From NCBI RefSeq assembly GCF_018873765.1, contig NC_057925.1:62318470-62382469 (forward strand): a stretch of DNA of 64,000 nt, given 5' to 3'. Source of the stretch: Telopea speciosissima. Lineage: Eukaryota; Streptophyta; Magnoliopsida; Proteales; Proteaceae. Shown in pieces: positions 21,286-32,690 of the stretch (position 1 is the stretch's first letter; each line of letters starts with the position of its first letter). The position numbers and the translations under genes are program-made. Under the pieces are notes generated by a model. It was not told the origin of the DNA and did not search any database. It saw only the letters and a program-made list of their open reading frames with translations.

Positions 21286-21290
21286 TTGAA

Positions 21291-22428
21291 TAATATAATT
21301 CTCCAGATCTAATTCCAGTAGGCTTTGTTTGTTTGCAAGGGGAATACAAAATTTTGATGTAAAGTGAATTTTTTTTTCTTCCAGGAAAATAATTCTAAGT
21401 GTTTGATTGCCAGAGGATTGTTTTTCTCATGGAGAATAAAAATTTCACTTTTCAAATAAGATTGCAAGTTTTATTTTCCGACCAAAAAACACAAGTAAAT
21501 TTAAAACCCTGGATTCTCGACTTTGGGGGCTTTTCTCTCGATTGAAATATCAAAATCTCTGAAGGCTTGGAAAACCTCGAGGCTCTAACGTCTGATTGGC
21601 GCTTGTTCTCTCTCGCTTGAGATTGAAGCATGGAAGATAAAGCAGTGTTGCATCTACTTCTATAGTCTCTAGCGAGCACACCAACGACGAAGCCTCATTC
21701 CTTTAGTTTTAGGGCTTCCTCAACAGTAAGTACCGTAGGATTTCTATTACTACACAGAGACTTCAACCTTTATCTCTTTACAAGAGCAGTGGTTCTCTAT
21801 CACTTACACCTCTCATCAGATTCGGAGAACCAGTTAAGTCCGAATAAGTACTTTCTGGTGTTGTTCTTCTTGACATTGTGCTTACAATTCCCTTTTGGTT
21901 TCAGTTTTTGTAAGATTATTCTCCATTAACTTTTAATGCTTTCATCTTTAATTTCCTAATTTTAAGTACCGGAAGGACAATTTGTCTAAGGATTAGTTTG
22001 GATTCTTTGGTCTCAGTTGTTGGAGAAATTTCTGTTAAATCCTTCTAGTAGTTTCTTTGGTTCTAAATCCTTGTACTAATTTCTGTTGTTCTGTTTCTTT
22101 GTATTACTGTGGTTCAATCTTGAACTTCAAGTTTGTGGTTTCTCAGTTTTTAATCTTTTAAACTGTGGGTTTATAACTTTAGTTATTTGAATTGAATGGG
22201 GATGCATTCGTGCTCCAAACTATAGAATTTCTGTGTTTGCGAGAAGTCAAAATTTGATTATGCACTTATTGCATCTGGTAAAACTATACAAATGGGTCCA
22301 AGTCTAGCCAAAGTTTTCTTGGCTTGGTTAAGTGAATGTATAAATTAGATAGAGAGAGGACAAAAGAAATGCATAGTTTCCAACCTCACTTCCCATGTGC
22401 TCTCACCGACCCCCTTCTTTTGTAATAT
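21291..22428. other. No gene seen
   Basis: Between the two nsLTP blocks. AT-rich, no long frame with family resemblance. A CT-rich stretch near 21700-22100 looks like a decayed intron or UTR but cannot be assigned. Confidence 0.5.
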
Positions 22429-22589
22429 AGATCTTCTATGGCACGCTGCCAATAGCGGCCTGTGGGGCCCAGACACATCACCGTGTGCAATGTTCACCTT
22501 ACCCCCTCTCGAATAGGGGTAAGGCGGACATTGCACCCGGCGATATGTCTGGACCGCACAGACCGCTACGGGCAGCGCACCATAGCAGA
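22429..22589. mobile_element. Fold-back MITE, about 80-bp arms
   Basis: The left arm, with GCACGCTGCC, CAGACA and TGCAATGTTC, is the imperfect complement of the right arm, with GACATTGCACC, GATATGTCTGG and GGCAGCGCAC. The arms meet at ACCCCCTCTCGAATAGGGGT. Almost the whole length is hairpin. Confidence 0.8.
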
Positions 22590-22876
22590 TCACGATCCCT
22601 TCTTCTGCCCACATTCCCTAATGACCTGACTAGAATTCACATTCCCTTGCACCCTAAAAGATTATAAAAAACAAATGTTCCTATAGATAACCCATTATAT
22701 TTATAGCAATACCATAGGGAGTTGTGTGAGCTTCGTTAGTTTCTTTATACTCAAATGCAATGCTCCAAGATCTCACTTTATATATTATATTTCGTCAATT
22801 TGTTCATTGGACAATTAGATTTTGGGTATGCAGAATCAATCATGAAGAGATGGGATTCTGGTTCCACTCCAGGAGG

Positions 22877-22918
22877 TGGGGGGGGGGGGGGGGGGGTTGA
22901 GGAGATACGGGGGGGGGT
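22877..22918. repeat. Poly-G run
   Basis: Some 19 consecutive G, then a shorter G run around 22910. Runs of this kind are also assembly-error-prone. Confidence 0.9.
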
Positions 22919-22927
22919 TGAGGAAAA

Positions 22928-23090
22928 GTATCTCCTCCATTTTCCTGCCCGGCCTAGTTCCTCAATTCCTCTAATAGGGGGTGGTGGACCCCATACGGGC
23001 AGGGGTAGCGTGGCCATTTTGACCCCCCTTGTTAGAGGAATTGGGGAACTGGAGAACTGGGCCGGGCAAGGAACTGGAGGGGATAAAGGT
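22928..23090. mobile_element. Fold-back MITE
   Basis: TATCTCCTCCATTTTCCTGC with CCCGGCCTAGTTC and CAATTCCTCTAATAGGGGG on the left is complementary to CCCCCCTTGTTAGAGGAATTG, GGGCCGGGC and GGAGGGGATAAAGG on the right. No protein-coding role, although it fakes a long frame on both strands. Confidence 0.75.
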
Positions 23091-24562
23091 CCTGGAGTTA
23101 ACGATTGGACCACTTTGGGACATTGTATCTATCTCCATCGACCTAAAATGTTTTAAAAAATAGAGAAATTTTCTACACAGTGACCATGTGATTGGATTCT
23201 TAGATCATCATTACACTCCCAATCCTTATTTGACGAAATAAAAAAGACCCCTCTTTAATGCAATGTAAGGGTGTCGATAGAAATGGAAATGGAGATTCTC
23301 TCCACACCGACAGCATAGAGAAACTCAATCCATTAATAGAGATTGTATCTTTTGATAAAGGGGTAAAGTCTCTAATGTGAAACCCTAGAAAGTTTTGTCC
23401 AAAGGGAAAGTTTACCAACTCTGTATGAAGTGAGGGATAAGTAATGGACAGCTAATGTTACCTTATTCACTTAAAAAATTGACCCATTAGTTTATAAATT
23501 GTTCTCTCTATAAAGTTGAGAGGTCGATTTGTGGGGTTGACAAGGATGATTCAAATGGAACGGAGGATCCACTATTGACGATGGATTGTCCATAAATCAA
23601 ACGGCCTCAAATATGCACGTACCTCTTTTTCAAATTATTCTAATCAAATGGAAGATCCGGCGACGAAAAAAATTGTCAAAGCAAGGCTGTGGCCCATCAG
23701 AGTTGTGACCCCACCAATTACAATTGCGACTTGGATTTATACACAGCCTCTTGCTCCACCAAGCACAAGGCAAGGGGAAGGATCTTGAGGGTAAATTAGT
23801 AAAAGAAGATCTGTGCGGACTACCAATGTAAATACTATGGCCGTGTGCACATAATACTTGTTACAATCAATTATTCTAAAAGATCAAACTGTTAAGTAAG
23901 AGCCACAGCAATGTCTTAACACACAACACACATATGACACTAATTCACCTAAGGGGTTCAATGTTTTTAGGGATCGATATGGGATTGATCATCTCGGCCA
24001 AATCTTATTAATATCGACTGTGACTAATACCGATGCCTGATCGATATGAATTGGCTGATACAGTTTGAATGTGATAGTATTTTTTTTTTTTTTAAATTAA
24101 TTATGAAAAATGGTGTTTTGTTTAGAATCTATACTGATATGGTTTGATACAGAGATATATATCATCGGTTTTGGTAATGACAACAACCCATACCATCGCC
24201 AATACTGTGAACTAAATCCATGAAATGAGAGGTACAATAACACATAACACAAATCCCTCACACCTCCTAGCTTTGATACCATATTACAACTGCTTATTTC
24301 AAAACATGAGCAGCTAATAAGTAAAATCAAAACAATGTATATCAACACACAACAATAATACACTTACAAAAGCCTCTTCCCTCCTACCAATTGGTAGGGC
24401 AGGGGCCTGCAAGCTAGGTGCCAGAGCAAAAGATCTAGATTCTGGACAAGATGTGAGAGACAATTTTCTTTTTCTTTCTTACTTGCACTCAATCAAATTA
24501 ACCCTGCTTTTAAAATTCTATACCCACTTTTCTTGCGCATTTAAACTTCCCTCCAAATTGAC

Positions 24563-24572
24563 TATAAAAATA
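24563..24572 (+). promoter_or_regulatory. TATA box of nsLTP copy 2
   Basis: TATAAAAATA 100 bp before the ATG, conserved with copy 1 together with the following AGAACCAGAACCAGTTTGC. Confidence 0.7.
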
Positions 24573-24662
24573 GAACCAGAACCAGTTTGCAAATGGCAAT
24601 TAAGCAAGCTCACTCAACTTCAAAGTTTCTTCAGAGTCTTTCTCAGTTTGTTTCTCATCATC

Positions 24663-25163
24663 ATGAAATCAATTAGTGGAGGAGCCTCAGCCATTGCTGC
24701 TCTAATGCTGCTTCTCCTGCTAGTCCCAACTACAGAGGCTGCAATTAAATGCAATGATGTTGTGAAGGACTTGACACCTTGTCTCAGCTACCTTTTAAGT
24801 GGCACTGGGAAGCCATCAGCCAGCTGTTGCAGTGGAGCCTCCAAGCTTGCGGCTTCCGCATCAAATACTGCTGACACAAGGGCTGCTTGTAATTGCATCA
24901 AGTCCACAGCCAATCAATTAAATTTAAATGCTGCAGCGGCCAAGGCTCTCCCTGGAAACTGTGGAATCAAACTTTCCTTCACTGTGTCTGCTAGCACAGA
25001 TTGTTCCAAGTATGTATTTTTTGGGCTCTTATAACATAATGAATGATCATCATGCACTTTATTAGAGCTTCCTTTTCTTCTTCATTTTGTGTTTTTTTTT
25101 TTTTTTTAATTTATTTTAATTTTGATAGATTCCTTCTCTTCATCATTTTGCAGGATTGGTTAA
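24663..25163 (+). CDS. Type 1 non-specific lipid-transfer protein, copy 2
   Basis: Exons 24663-25009 and 25154-25163, 118 residues, the same gene structure as copy 1 with the same Lys-Ile-Gly second exon. The signal peptide is MKSISGGASAIAALMLLLLL..TEA. All eight cysteines are present (IKC, TPC, SCC, ACNC, GNC, TDC). It differs from copy 1 mostly in the middle (LAASASNTADTRAAC, ANQLNLNAAAAKALPGNC), with no stop or frameshift, so both copies look functional. The upstream in-frame ATG at 24453 lies before the TATA box and is not the start. Confidence 0.92.
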
Positions 25164-25339
25164 AGTAGAAGATGTGGCCAGAGAATATGAAATGATCCTG
25201 TCTCCAAGTGAAGCTGAATCTATTTGATATTAAGAAATATTAAGAATCTGATCCTTTGTTTTCTGCTATTCCTGTCATAAATAAAGAAATCTATGTATTT
25301 TTTTTGGCTATTATGGATTGAATAATACAATTCTCCAGA

Positions 25340-27006
25340 TCAAAATCCAGTAAATGTACTTCTCATTATGTCTGGTAATTTCTGTTTCAACAGGATAAAT
25401 AAAGGAAACTCCATTGGGATAATAATCATGTAAATATGCTTCAAAAGCTGAACTGATGCAATTAACAGAGCAGCATATTGCTACAATCAAAATTGAATGC
25501 TGGAAGTCTAACAACAGTAAATGAACATTCAAGTCATTTTATATGCAGGAGCTGCAATTTGAAATAAGGTTCAACAGAGATTAGAGACATCAACACACAT
25601 ATGCATGCTGTGTAAGGAGGTGCATCATCAAATTAATACAAAATGATCATCGGTATTCGCCTGGTTATATATGTGTCTTCAATAGTATTGATTGCTATTT
25701 GATCACCAGTTCTAATGGAGCCTGGGGAATTATGGCCACACATAAGGGAAAACTGAAGAAACTAATAAACTTTCATACTGTTTAACAGTTTCACAATTTT
25801 CAAACACATCCAATATTGTCAAATCATAAAGAAAACACACTAGATAGGCATTCAATGGAATGAAAAAACATATTACCATAAAGAGAGTATTGACTCGAAT
25901 ATCTATCAGTTATTGCAGATATATATTTGCAACAACATTTGTTTGGAGATTGTAAAAAGGAGGGGGTTGCGTTCGGATTGATTGGGGATGTCAAACCTAC
26001 TAGTTCATGAATAATGGCCGCCTGAATTGAAGGCATTAATAAAACTATGTAGATTAGGGCTCAATGATGGAATTGAGTTTAACATCCAAGAGGTTTTGAC
26101 ACAGCTCATGTAGCATCCTAATCTACATTTAGATGTTCAGGTTGAGGGATTCCTTAGTAATTTCAGACCTAGATACTGCTGGCACAAATTGCCCAGCAGC
26201 AGCAATGAATTGAAAAGCAGCATATAAATACAGGGAGGAACAAAAGCTTAAAATGAAGAAGACTTCAAAACAAGTGCCAGTAAGGAATTGAAACTTCCTT
26301 TACAGAATTTGAGGGTGCTATGACAAGCAACTTTCGGAGTAGAAGTTGGTCAGAAGAAGGTATAAAAAGTGTAATAAAATTCCATAGCAAATCTGAACTA
26401 TAATCCATGTGTAGAACTGCAGGAATTTTCAGCCATTAAGCCAGTTGAGGGGCTAACCCTGAATAGATAAGGGGGCATGTGGATCATCAACCTTTAGTCA
26501 TATATCAAATCTCAAAGCTGAATTCAATCATATGATCCACCATGTATTGGATCTTTTTATTTAATTTCGACAATTCAAATATCAAACCAAATTGATTTGT
26601 ATATTGTGCTAAGTGGTGTACTGTGTTGGGCCAAAATTTACCATGTTAGTGGGGATTGATGTTGGCATCATACTCACAAATTTTTAGCACCAAATGAGCT
26701 AACATATGGCAGATAAAGAGTGTCCAAACACTAATTTGTAATCTACTACTCTTAGAATTGTTTACATCAATATTGTTAAAGATAACTACAGTGATGGGGA
26801 GTGTTCCTATTGAGTAGTAATTGTTAGGTTATGTTGAGTGGTAGTTGAGTTGTAGTTTCTTTTTTACTTGAATATGATATAAGTGATAGAGTTTGAGCAC
26901 CATAGAAATAGGTTCTGAACTCTATCGTGGCCTAGGATTTTCTCCCCTTTTTTAACTATGGTCTCTAGAGTTAGAGGCTTCAATGTTCAAAATAAGGAAG
27001 CTCAAT
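25340..27006. other. No gene seen
   Basis: AT-rich spacer between nsLTP copy 2 and the PPR gene. Short frames only; nothing recognised. Confidence 0.55.
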
Positions 27007-27146
27007 GGGTGAAGGCGGACCTTGGTACAATAGTTATGGAGTAGGTTACTCCATTGTGACCAAGAGATCACAGGTTCTAATCTAGAAACAGTCTCTCTGC
27101 AAAAACAGGGGTACCTCATGCACTGGGTAGACCCTTTTAATGGGTG
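27007..27146 (+). mobile_element. Au-like SINE, diverged
   Basis: GCGGACCTTGGTACAATAG (A box), TCCATTGTGACCAAGAGATC, GGTTCTAATC (B box), GAAACAGTCTC and CCTCATGCACTGGGTAGACCC match the copy at 5880-6042, with an internal deletion before the 3' end. Confidence 0.75.
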
Positions 27147-27550
27147 AGGGAGGGGTAAAAAAAGCAGCCTGAGGTTTTTTTTTGTAAAAAAACTCGAGTC
27201 TCACTGAAATTAGCTTACCGTTACGAAAATACCCCCGTATGCTCTATGCCGCCTCTTTGTATTTTGGGTTCTTCCTCTGCTTTTGTTTCTTCTTCGAATT
27301 CGAAGACTAAATAATACAGGTCTGTCGCAGAAATTGGATTAACAATACAAGACTTTGGAGGTAAGAAGCACTGAGATTTCCATGCTAGAAATTGGATTAA
27401 CTAGACTTGGGAGGTAAGAAGCACTAAGATTTCCTTGCTGTCTACTATTCTTCTGTATGTAGGATGATGGTATTTGAGTTACATCTATATTTATTTTCTG
27501 GTGGTGATGATATGTAATGTCTATTTCTGCTGGTCATTCTATATCGACCA

Positions 27551-29758
27551 ATGGTTGTAAAATCAATCGTTTATCATTTTCATCTTCATCTTCCCTCTCA
27601 TGGCCGCCATGGCCGTGGCATCTGCAGTTCATTCTTTTCGGGTCTGGCCCGGAACGATTATTCCGATTCCAGTGATCCCAGAATCGAGCTGGAGACTCGT
27701 ATCAGATCCCTACGTGAGAATCCCCATTGCCGGGTTGCGGAAGTGTTTGCGTTTTTCAATCGTGCCATCGATTCTGGCTTCAATCCCTCAGCTGCGACCT
27801 GTAATTCACTTATCGATGCCCTTGCGAAGTCTAGAGAGTATGGTCTGGTTCTTTCCGCATATCAGCGGATGACCCATTTGGAAATTTTGCCAAACTACCG
27901 ATCCTTAAATGCGTTAATGGACTGTTTCCTACGTGCCCGGAAGCCCAAACTCGCCTTTGGGGTCATGGGGTTAATCTTGAAGTTGGGTTACACCATAAAC
28001 ATTTTCCTTCTGAACCTAGTACTGAAGGAACTGTGCTGGGGTGGCGAGGTCCTCTGGGCGATAAAACTATTCCGGGAAATGGGGAGAATTGGGGTATCTC
28101 CTGATGTGGTTTCTTATAACACCATCATCAATGGGCTTTGCAAGGCAAACAAGTTGGAAGAAGCTTTGGAGTTGCGGGTTGAAATGGAGTCAAAGAACTG
28201 TTGCCCCGGTTTGGTTACATACACCACTCTCATGAATGGTCTATGTAAGGCGGATCGAGTTGATGAAGCGGTGGGCTTGTTGTATGAGATGCATGAAAAG
28301 GGTCTCAATGCAGATGTTGTTGCATATAGTACTGCTATAAATGGCCTTTGTCGTAGTGGAAATGTGGGTAAGGCTAAGGAGCTGTTACATGAGATGTTGG
28401 ACAAAGGAATTTCTCCAAATGTTGTTACCTATACTTGCATGGTGCATACTCTTAGCAAGATGGGACAGTGGGAAGAGGCTACATCAATGTTAGGTTCCAT
28501 GATGGAATCTGGGATTGGGCCAGATGTTGTTACGTATACTGGTTTGATTGATGGCCTATGCAAGGATGGGAAGGCGAACAAAGCTATGGAATTGATGGCT
28601 TCCATGATGGAGAAGGGTGAAGAGCCCAACATTGTAACATATAATGTCTTAATTAATGGACTATGCAAGGAGGGCTTGGTGTCTAATGCATTGAAATTTT
28701 TTGACACGATGACACAAAGGGGGACAATGCCTAATGTAGTGACTTACAATACATTAATTGGGGGGCTTTGTGATACTGGGAAGACGGACGAAGCAATGGA
28801 TCTACTCAATGAGATGGTCAAAGGTGTGTCAAATGTTGAGCCAGACACGATGACCTTTAACATGCTAATCCAAGGGCTTTGCAATGCGGGCTGTTTTGAT
28901 GAGGCCATGGGGGTTCATCATGAGATGGTTGAGAGGAAGAATCTCAGTAATTTGGTCACTTATAACATGCTAATTGGTGGGTCTTTAAAGGTACACAATG
29001 CCGATAAGGCTATGGAGCTTTGGCAAGAGATGATTGGCATGGGATTTTCTCCAAACTCCTTCACCTATAGTATAATGATAGATGGATTCTCCAAAATGCG
29101 AATGATTGGTACTGCAAAAGGTCTTCTCTCTGAAATGAAAGCTCGGGGTTTATGTCCAACTTTGTTTGATTACAACACGTTGATGGCATCTTTGTGCAAG
29201 GAAGGTAATCTAGAGAATGCAAGGAGTTTGCTCCAAGAAATGAGGGATGCAAACTGTGAACCTGATGTGATTTCATTTAATACCATTATTGATGGAACGT
29301 TTCGAATTGGGAATCTTCAAGCAGCAAAGGAATTGCTTGTGGAAATGCTTCAAAGCAGTTTCACTCCTGATTTAATAACTTTTTCCACATTAATAAACGG
29401 GTTTTCAAAGGCAGGGCTCTTGGATGAGGCTAAAAATATGTTCAAGACCATGATTGCTCGTGGATTGTCACCGGATGCCATTGTATATGATTCACTATTA
29501 AATGGTTTTAGCGCGAAGGGTGAAAAAGATGAAGTCATCAACTTGCTTCATCAAATGGCAGCTAAGGGTGTTGCTCTTGACATGGGATTAATTTCTTCTA
29601 TTTTGAATTGTCTTTGTATGGATGAAGAAAATCACAAGATCATGGAATCAATCCCCACTTTTTCACTTGATGCATCAAAAGGAGTGAGTATCTCATGCCA
29701 TGAGTTGTTGACGAGACTCCAGCAATTGCAGCCAAGGCTTCAAATACAGCTTGCTTGA
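27551..29758 (+). CDS. P-class pentatricopeptide repeat protein (At4g28010-like)
   Basis: Single-exon frame of 735 residues, intact. The N-terminal ~45 residues are basic and Ser/Phe-rich, compatible with organelle targeting. Then come three degenerate and about fourteen clear 35-residue PPR motifs from DVVSYNTIINGLCK (near residue 179) to DAIVYDSLLNGFSAKG (near 640). Typical anchors are NVVTYTCMV, DVVTYTGLIDGLC, NIVTYNVLINGLCK and DLITFSTLINGFSK. There is no E or DYW extension, so it is P class. These proteins bind organellar RNA base by base and affect processing, stability or translation. The opening LRENPHCRVAEVFAFF and the repeat order resemble Arabidopsis At4g28010; its RNA target cannot be read here. 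The first in-frame ATG is used. Confidence 0.93.
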   Translation: MVVKSIVYHFHLHLPSHGRHGRGICSSFFSGLARNDYSDSSDPRIELETRIRSLRENPHCRVAEVFAFFNRAIDSGFNPSAATCNSLIDALAKSREYGLVLSAYQRMTHLEILPNYRSLNALMDCFLRARKPKLAFGVMGLILKLGYTINIFLLNLVLKELCWGGEVLWAIKLFREMGRIGVSPDVVSYNTIINGLCKANKLEEALELRVEMESKNCCPGLVTYTTLMNGLCKADRVDEAVGLLYEMHEKGLNADVVAYSTAINGLCRSGNVGKAKELLHEMLDKGISPNVVTYTCMVHTLSKMGQWEEATSMLGSMMESGIGPDVVTYTGLIDGLCKDGKANKAMELMASMMEKGEEPNIVTYNVLINGLCKEGLVSNALKFFDTMTQRGTMPNVVTYNTLIGGLCDTGKTDEAMDLLNEMVKGVSNVEPDTMTFNMLIQGLCNAGCFDEAMGVHHEMVERKNLSNLVTYNMLIGGSLKVHNADKAMELWQEMIGMGFSPNSFTYSIMIDGFSKMRMIGTAKGLLSEMKARGLCPTLFDYNTLMASLCKEGNLENARSLLQEMRDANCEPDVISFNTIIDGTFRIGNLQAAKELLVEMLQSSFTPDLITFSTLINGFSKAGLLDEAKNMFKTMIARGLSPDAIVYDSLLNGFSAKGEKDEVINLLHQMAAKGVALDMGLISSILNCLCMDEENHKIMESIPTFSLDASKGVSISCHELLTRLQQLQPRLQIQLA

Positions 29759-29760
29759 TA

Positions 29761-30294
29761 GTTCTTAACCATGGTTAAAAGAGATGCTTTCACTTGTCAT
29801 GTTGCTTCTCGGCTGGTGATTGTTTAGGTAAATAGCTTTACTCTTTGCATTTCTTTTAATTCCTTTGTATTAGACATGCATGAACATGTTGTACTTAGTA
29901 TTTTTCACGGAATAATCTGACAGTTTCTTTGAAATGATCATTGCTGGATTATAGAAGAAAATGATGATCCAGGATAGGGTGAAATGTCAGAGTTATGGTG
30001 TTGGGGCTCAGGTCGGGTATGGATTCTGTTGAAACACATGCGAGAGAGAGATGCTACAAACTTTTATATAGTTTCTTTGTTATATCCAAAGCACCTATCA
30101 ATCACATATAACAACCACTAGGGAATAGGTACCTTCTTTTTCTCATTGACACTATTATTAACAAGCACTATCACATTCTTATAATGTGATCTTTTCTTAA
30201 TAGGCATTAGCACATTCTTATGCTCCCTTACTTTGTGTTTGTTACTAACAATTGCTCTTGCAAAATTTCCTTCGTATTTCTGTTGGATGCAACA
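29761..30294. other. PPR 3' flank, no further gene
   Basis: After the PPR stop, a GTAAATAGC-type donor near 29829 suggests a possible 3' UTR intron. Nothing else is recognised before the SINE fragment. Confidence 0.35.
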
Positions 30295-30340
30295 GAGAGG
30301 AAGGGGAGGTAAGGCTGCATACATTATGACCCTCCCCAGA
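30295..30340 (+). mobile_element. 3' portion of an Au-like SINE, cut by the hAT element
   Basis: GGTAAGGCTGCATACATTATGACCCTCCCCAGACC matches the SINE body (compare 5965-5997), then switches abruptly to the hAT terminus. The missing SINE tail is not found right after the transposon at 36964. Confidence 0.6.
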
Positions 30341-32023
30341 CCATAGTTATCAAGGCGTCGCCCCAGGTGGAAATTTGGGGGTATGGCGACGGGGTGCCTT
30401 ATGGTATGTAAGAAAGGCGACCGCCTTGGTGACCAAGGCGTCTCCTAGGCGACCAAGGCGACGCCTTAGGACGCCTTGTGAGCAAGGCGGTCGCTTTTTG
30501 GTGTTTTTTTTTTATATTTTTGTTTTTTAAACTTTTTTTTTATGTACTTTAAGTTATTCTAATTGAAAATATGTCATTGGTTGTACATTTTTGGTTCCAT
30601 GCTGTGAGAAGCATGGAATCATATGTTAAACTTTAAAAAAAAAAACCAAAACCTAAATACCAATGCCAAACTCGATTCACCTAATCACCTTCGCGGGACA
30701 TACCAAAATCAAAAAGAAAAAAACGAAAGAGAAAAGAAGCAGCGCAGCGGCGACTTGCAGCGACTCCGACAGAGCTTAGCTCAGACCTCAGTCCTTCAAG
30801 GCTTCGACTCCTTCTCAGTCCTCCCTCTCAGTCCCCATCCTCCACCGGTGTCTAGCGAGGCGGCGATTTGCAGCGACTCTGTCAGAGCTCAGACCTCAGT
30901 CCTTCGACTCCTTCTCAAGTTCTCAGTCCTCCCTCTCAGTCTCCATCCTCCACCGGTGTCCGGCGAGGCTAATTGTAAGTATCGTGTTTTTTCCCCCTTT
31001 TTCCTTCTAAAATCTAAACCTATTTCCCCTTTTTAAGTTCTAACTTCTAACCTCTCCTCTCCACCGACACCCCCATCTCCAGCATCCACCCCCACCGGCG
31101 AGAGAAGCAACCTCCACCCCCACCGGCGACATCTCCAGCAGTCCAGCTTCCACGGTCCCTCTCAGTCCCAGAAGGTTCCACCGGCGTCCGGCGAGGCAGC
31201 GACATCTCCAGCCTTGTAAGTATTGTGCTTTTTTTTTCTTTTTTTCCTTCTAAGCCTAAACCCCTTCTAACCTCTCCACTCTCCATCGACGTCTCCATCT
31301 CCAGCGGTCCAGCCTTAACCTCCACCGGCGTCCGGCGAGGCAGTGACATCTCCAGCCTTGTAAGTATTGTGCTTTTTTTTTTCTTCTTTTTTCCTTCTAA
31401 ACCTAAACCCCTTCTAACCTCTCCACTCTCCATCGACATCTCCAGCCTTGTATGTTCTTTTGTTTGTTTCTAAAGAGGACTGTGGACTGTGGACTGTGGA
31501 GTAACAAACAGTTCCTTTAACTTCATTCAATCTTGTCATTCTTTCTTTTCCTCCTTTTTTTTCACAGAATTGAATGATTTCTTTATTGGACTAAAATGAA
31601 GTGATCACAAGACCAGAACTTGTAAATCATGAATGGTTTTGAACTTTTGATTGGGCTGCTCTCTTGGCTGCATTTGGATGGTCTTAGGAGAGAGGTCTTT
31701 TCGTTTCGTTTTATCTTTCCCTCTTTTCCATGGAGGGTCTTTAAGGTGTTTGTAGATATGCCCTACCCTTAGCCGACATGTCATGATTATGCTATTTTGC
31801 AATTCCTTGATTATGTACTTCAATTCTTTCATATTTATTCAGGATACAAGTAGAATTATATAAAAATTAATATGCTATTTATGCCTAATAAAATGGTTAT
31901 ATTAAAAAAAGAACACTAGAACGCCTTGTTCGCCAAGGCGACGCCTTAAGGCCGCCCTATTGCCAAGGCGCTTAGGAAGGCCCTCAAACATCATGGTCGT
32001 CTTGCCGCCTTGATAACTATGCG
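30341..32023 (+). mobile_element. Non-autonomous hAT-type element (A)
   Basis: It starts CCATAGTTATCAAGGCG and ends with the complement (CGCCTTGATAACTATG). Sub-terminal CAAGGCG/CGCCTTG motifs are clustered at both ends, and the terminal ~250 bp match element B at both sides (for example TTCCATGCT..GAGAAGCATGGAATCATA near 30595 and 32260). The interior has no transposase, only GC-rich repeats with CACCGGCGTCCGGCGAGG. It is a deletion-type derivative that would depend on transposase such as that of B. No 8-bp target duplication was found. Confidence 0.75.
31178..31450. repeat. 144-bp tandem repeat inside element A
   Basis: Units at 31178 and 31322 share CACCGGCGTCCGGCGAGG, GACATCTCCAGCCTTGTAAG, a T-run and CCCCTTCTAACCTCTCCACT. 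A partial third unit (ATCTCCAGCCTTGTA) lies near 31438. Each unit has a TTGTAAGTATTG donor-like motif. Confidence 0.8.
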
Positions 32024-32036
32024 CATAGTTATCAAG
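32010..32036. repeat. Palindromic junction of the two hAT elements
   Basis: The right terminus of A and the left terminus of B meet with only CG between them, making a perfect 26-bp palindrome (TTGATAACTATGC and its complement). Confidence 0.85.
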
Positions 32037-32414
32037 GCGTCCAGGCGGTTCTACAGGGGCTAGGCGATTGGACACTTTATTGTACAACACAAAGGCGAGC
32101 GCCTTAGACACCAAGGCGTCGCCTTAAGCGCCTTGGGACGCCATTTCTTCTGGGCGGTCGCTTTAGGCCCTTTTTTCTGTTTACTTTTGTTTTTAAACTT
32201 TTTTTTTTGTATTTATAAGTTATTCTAGTTGGAAATATTTCATTGGTTGTACATTTATAGTTCCATGCTTTGAGAAGCATGGAATCATATGTTAAACTTA
32301 AAATAAAAAAAACAAAACCTAAATAGTAAATACCCAAATTACCAAATCGAATTAATCGATTGGATTCACCTTCGTCTTCGCGACATACCAAAATCAAAAG
32401 AAAAAAAAAACGAA

Positions 32415-32690
32415 AGAGAAAAGAAGCAGCGGCAGCGGCGACTTGCAGGAGTTGCAACGGCGACTTGAGACTTCAGTCCTTCGAGGCTTCTAAAATCTAA
32501 ACCCCTTTATTTCCGACATCTCATTCTCAATCTCCAGAGAAAAGAAGCAGCGGCAGCGGCGACTTGCAGGAGTTGCAGCGGCGACTTGAGACCTCAGTCC
32601 TTCGAGGCTTCCCTGAGTCCCTCTCAGTCCTCAGTCCTTTGAGGCTTCTAAAATCTAAACCCCTTTATTTCCGACGTCTCATTCTCAATC
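32415..32690. repeat. 121-bp tandem duplication in leader of element B
   Basis: AGAGAAAAGAAGCAGCGGCAG starts units at 32415 and 32536. Both contain GCGGCGACTTGCAGGAGTTG, AGTCCTTCGAGGCTTC and AATCTAAACCCCTTTATTTC. The same vocabulary occurs in element A near 30735. Confidence 0.8.

Larger units (their letters stand above)
18840..21290 (+). repeat. Segmental duplication, copy 1 (nsLTP block)
   Basis: This matches 23186-25330 in order. Both have an upstream ATGTGATTGGATTCT...ATCATCATTACA segment, a CCACCAATTACAATTGCGAC segment, a GGGATCGATATGGGATTG repeat, the nsLTP promoter, both exons and the 3' UTR. The 4.1-4.3-kb offset shrinks along the block because copy 1 gained an insertion (19119-19285) and a longer AT microsatellite (19961-20009). 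Confidence 0.85.
23186..25330 (+). repeat. Segmental duplication, copy 2 (nsLTP block)
   Basis: Partner of 18840-21290. It keeps the uninterrupted insertion site, a shorter AT tract and a single 3' UTR unit, so it is probably closer to the ancestral arrangement. Confidence 0.85.

Noticed and set aside
22755-23156. 133-codon frame and its opposite-strand partner
   Set aside because: They run through a poly-G tract and a fold-back element; composition is repeat-driven.
31047-31439. 130-codon minus-strand frame in the hAT element
   Set aside because: It repeats itself because of the 144-bp tandem units and has no recognisable domain.
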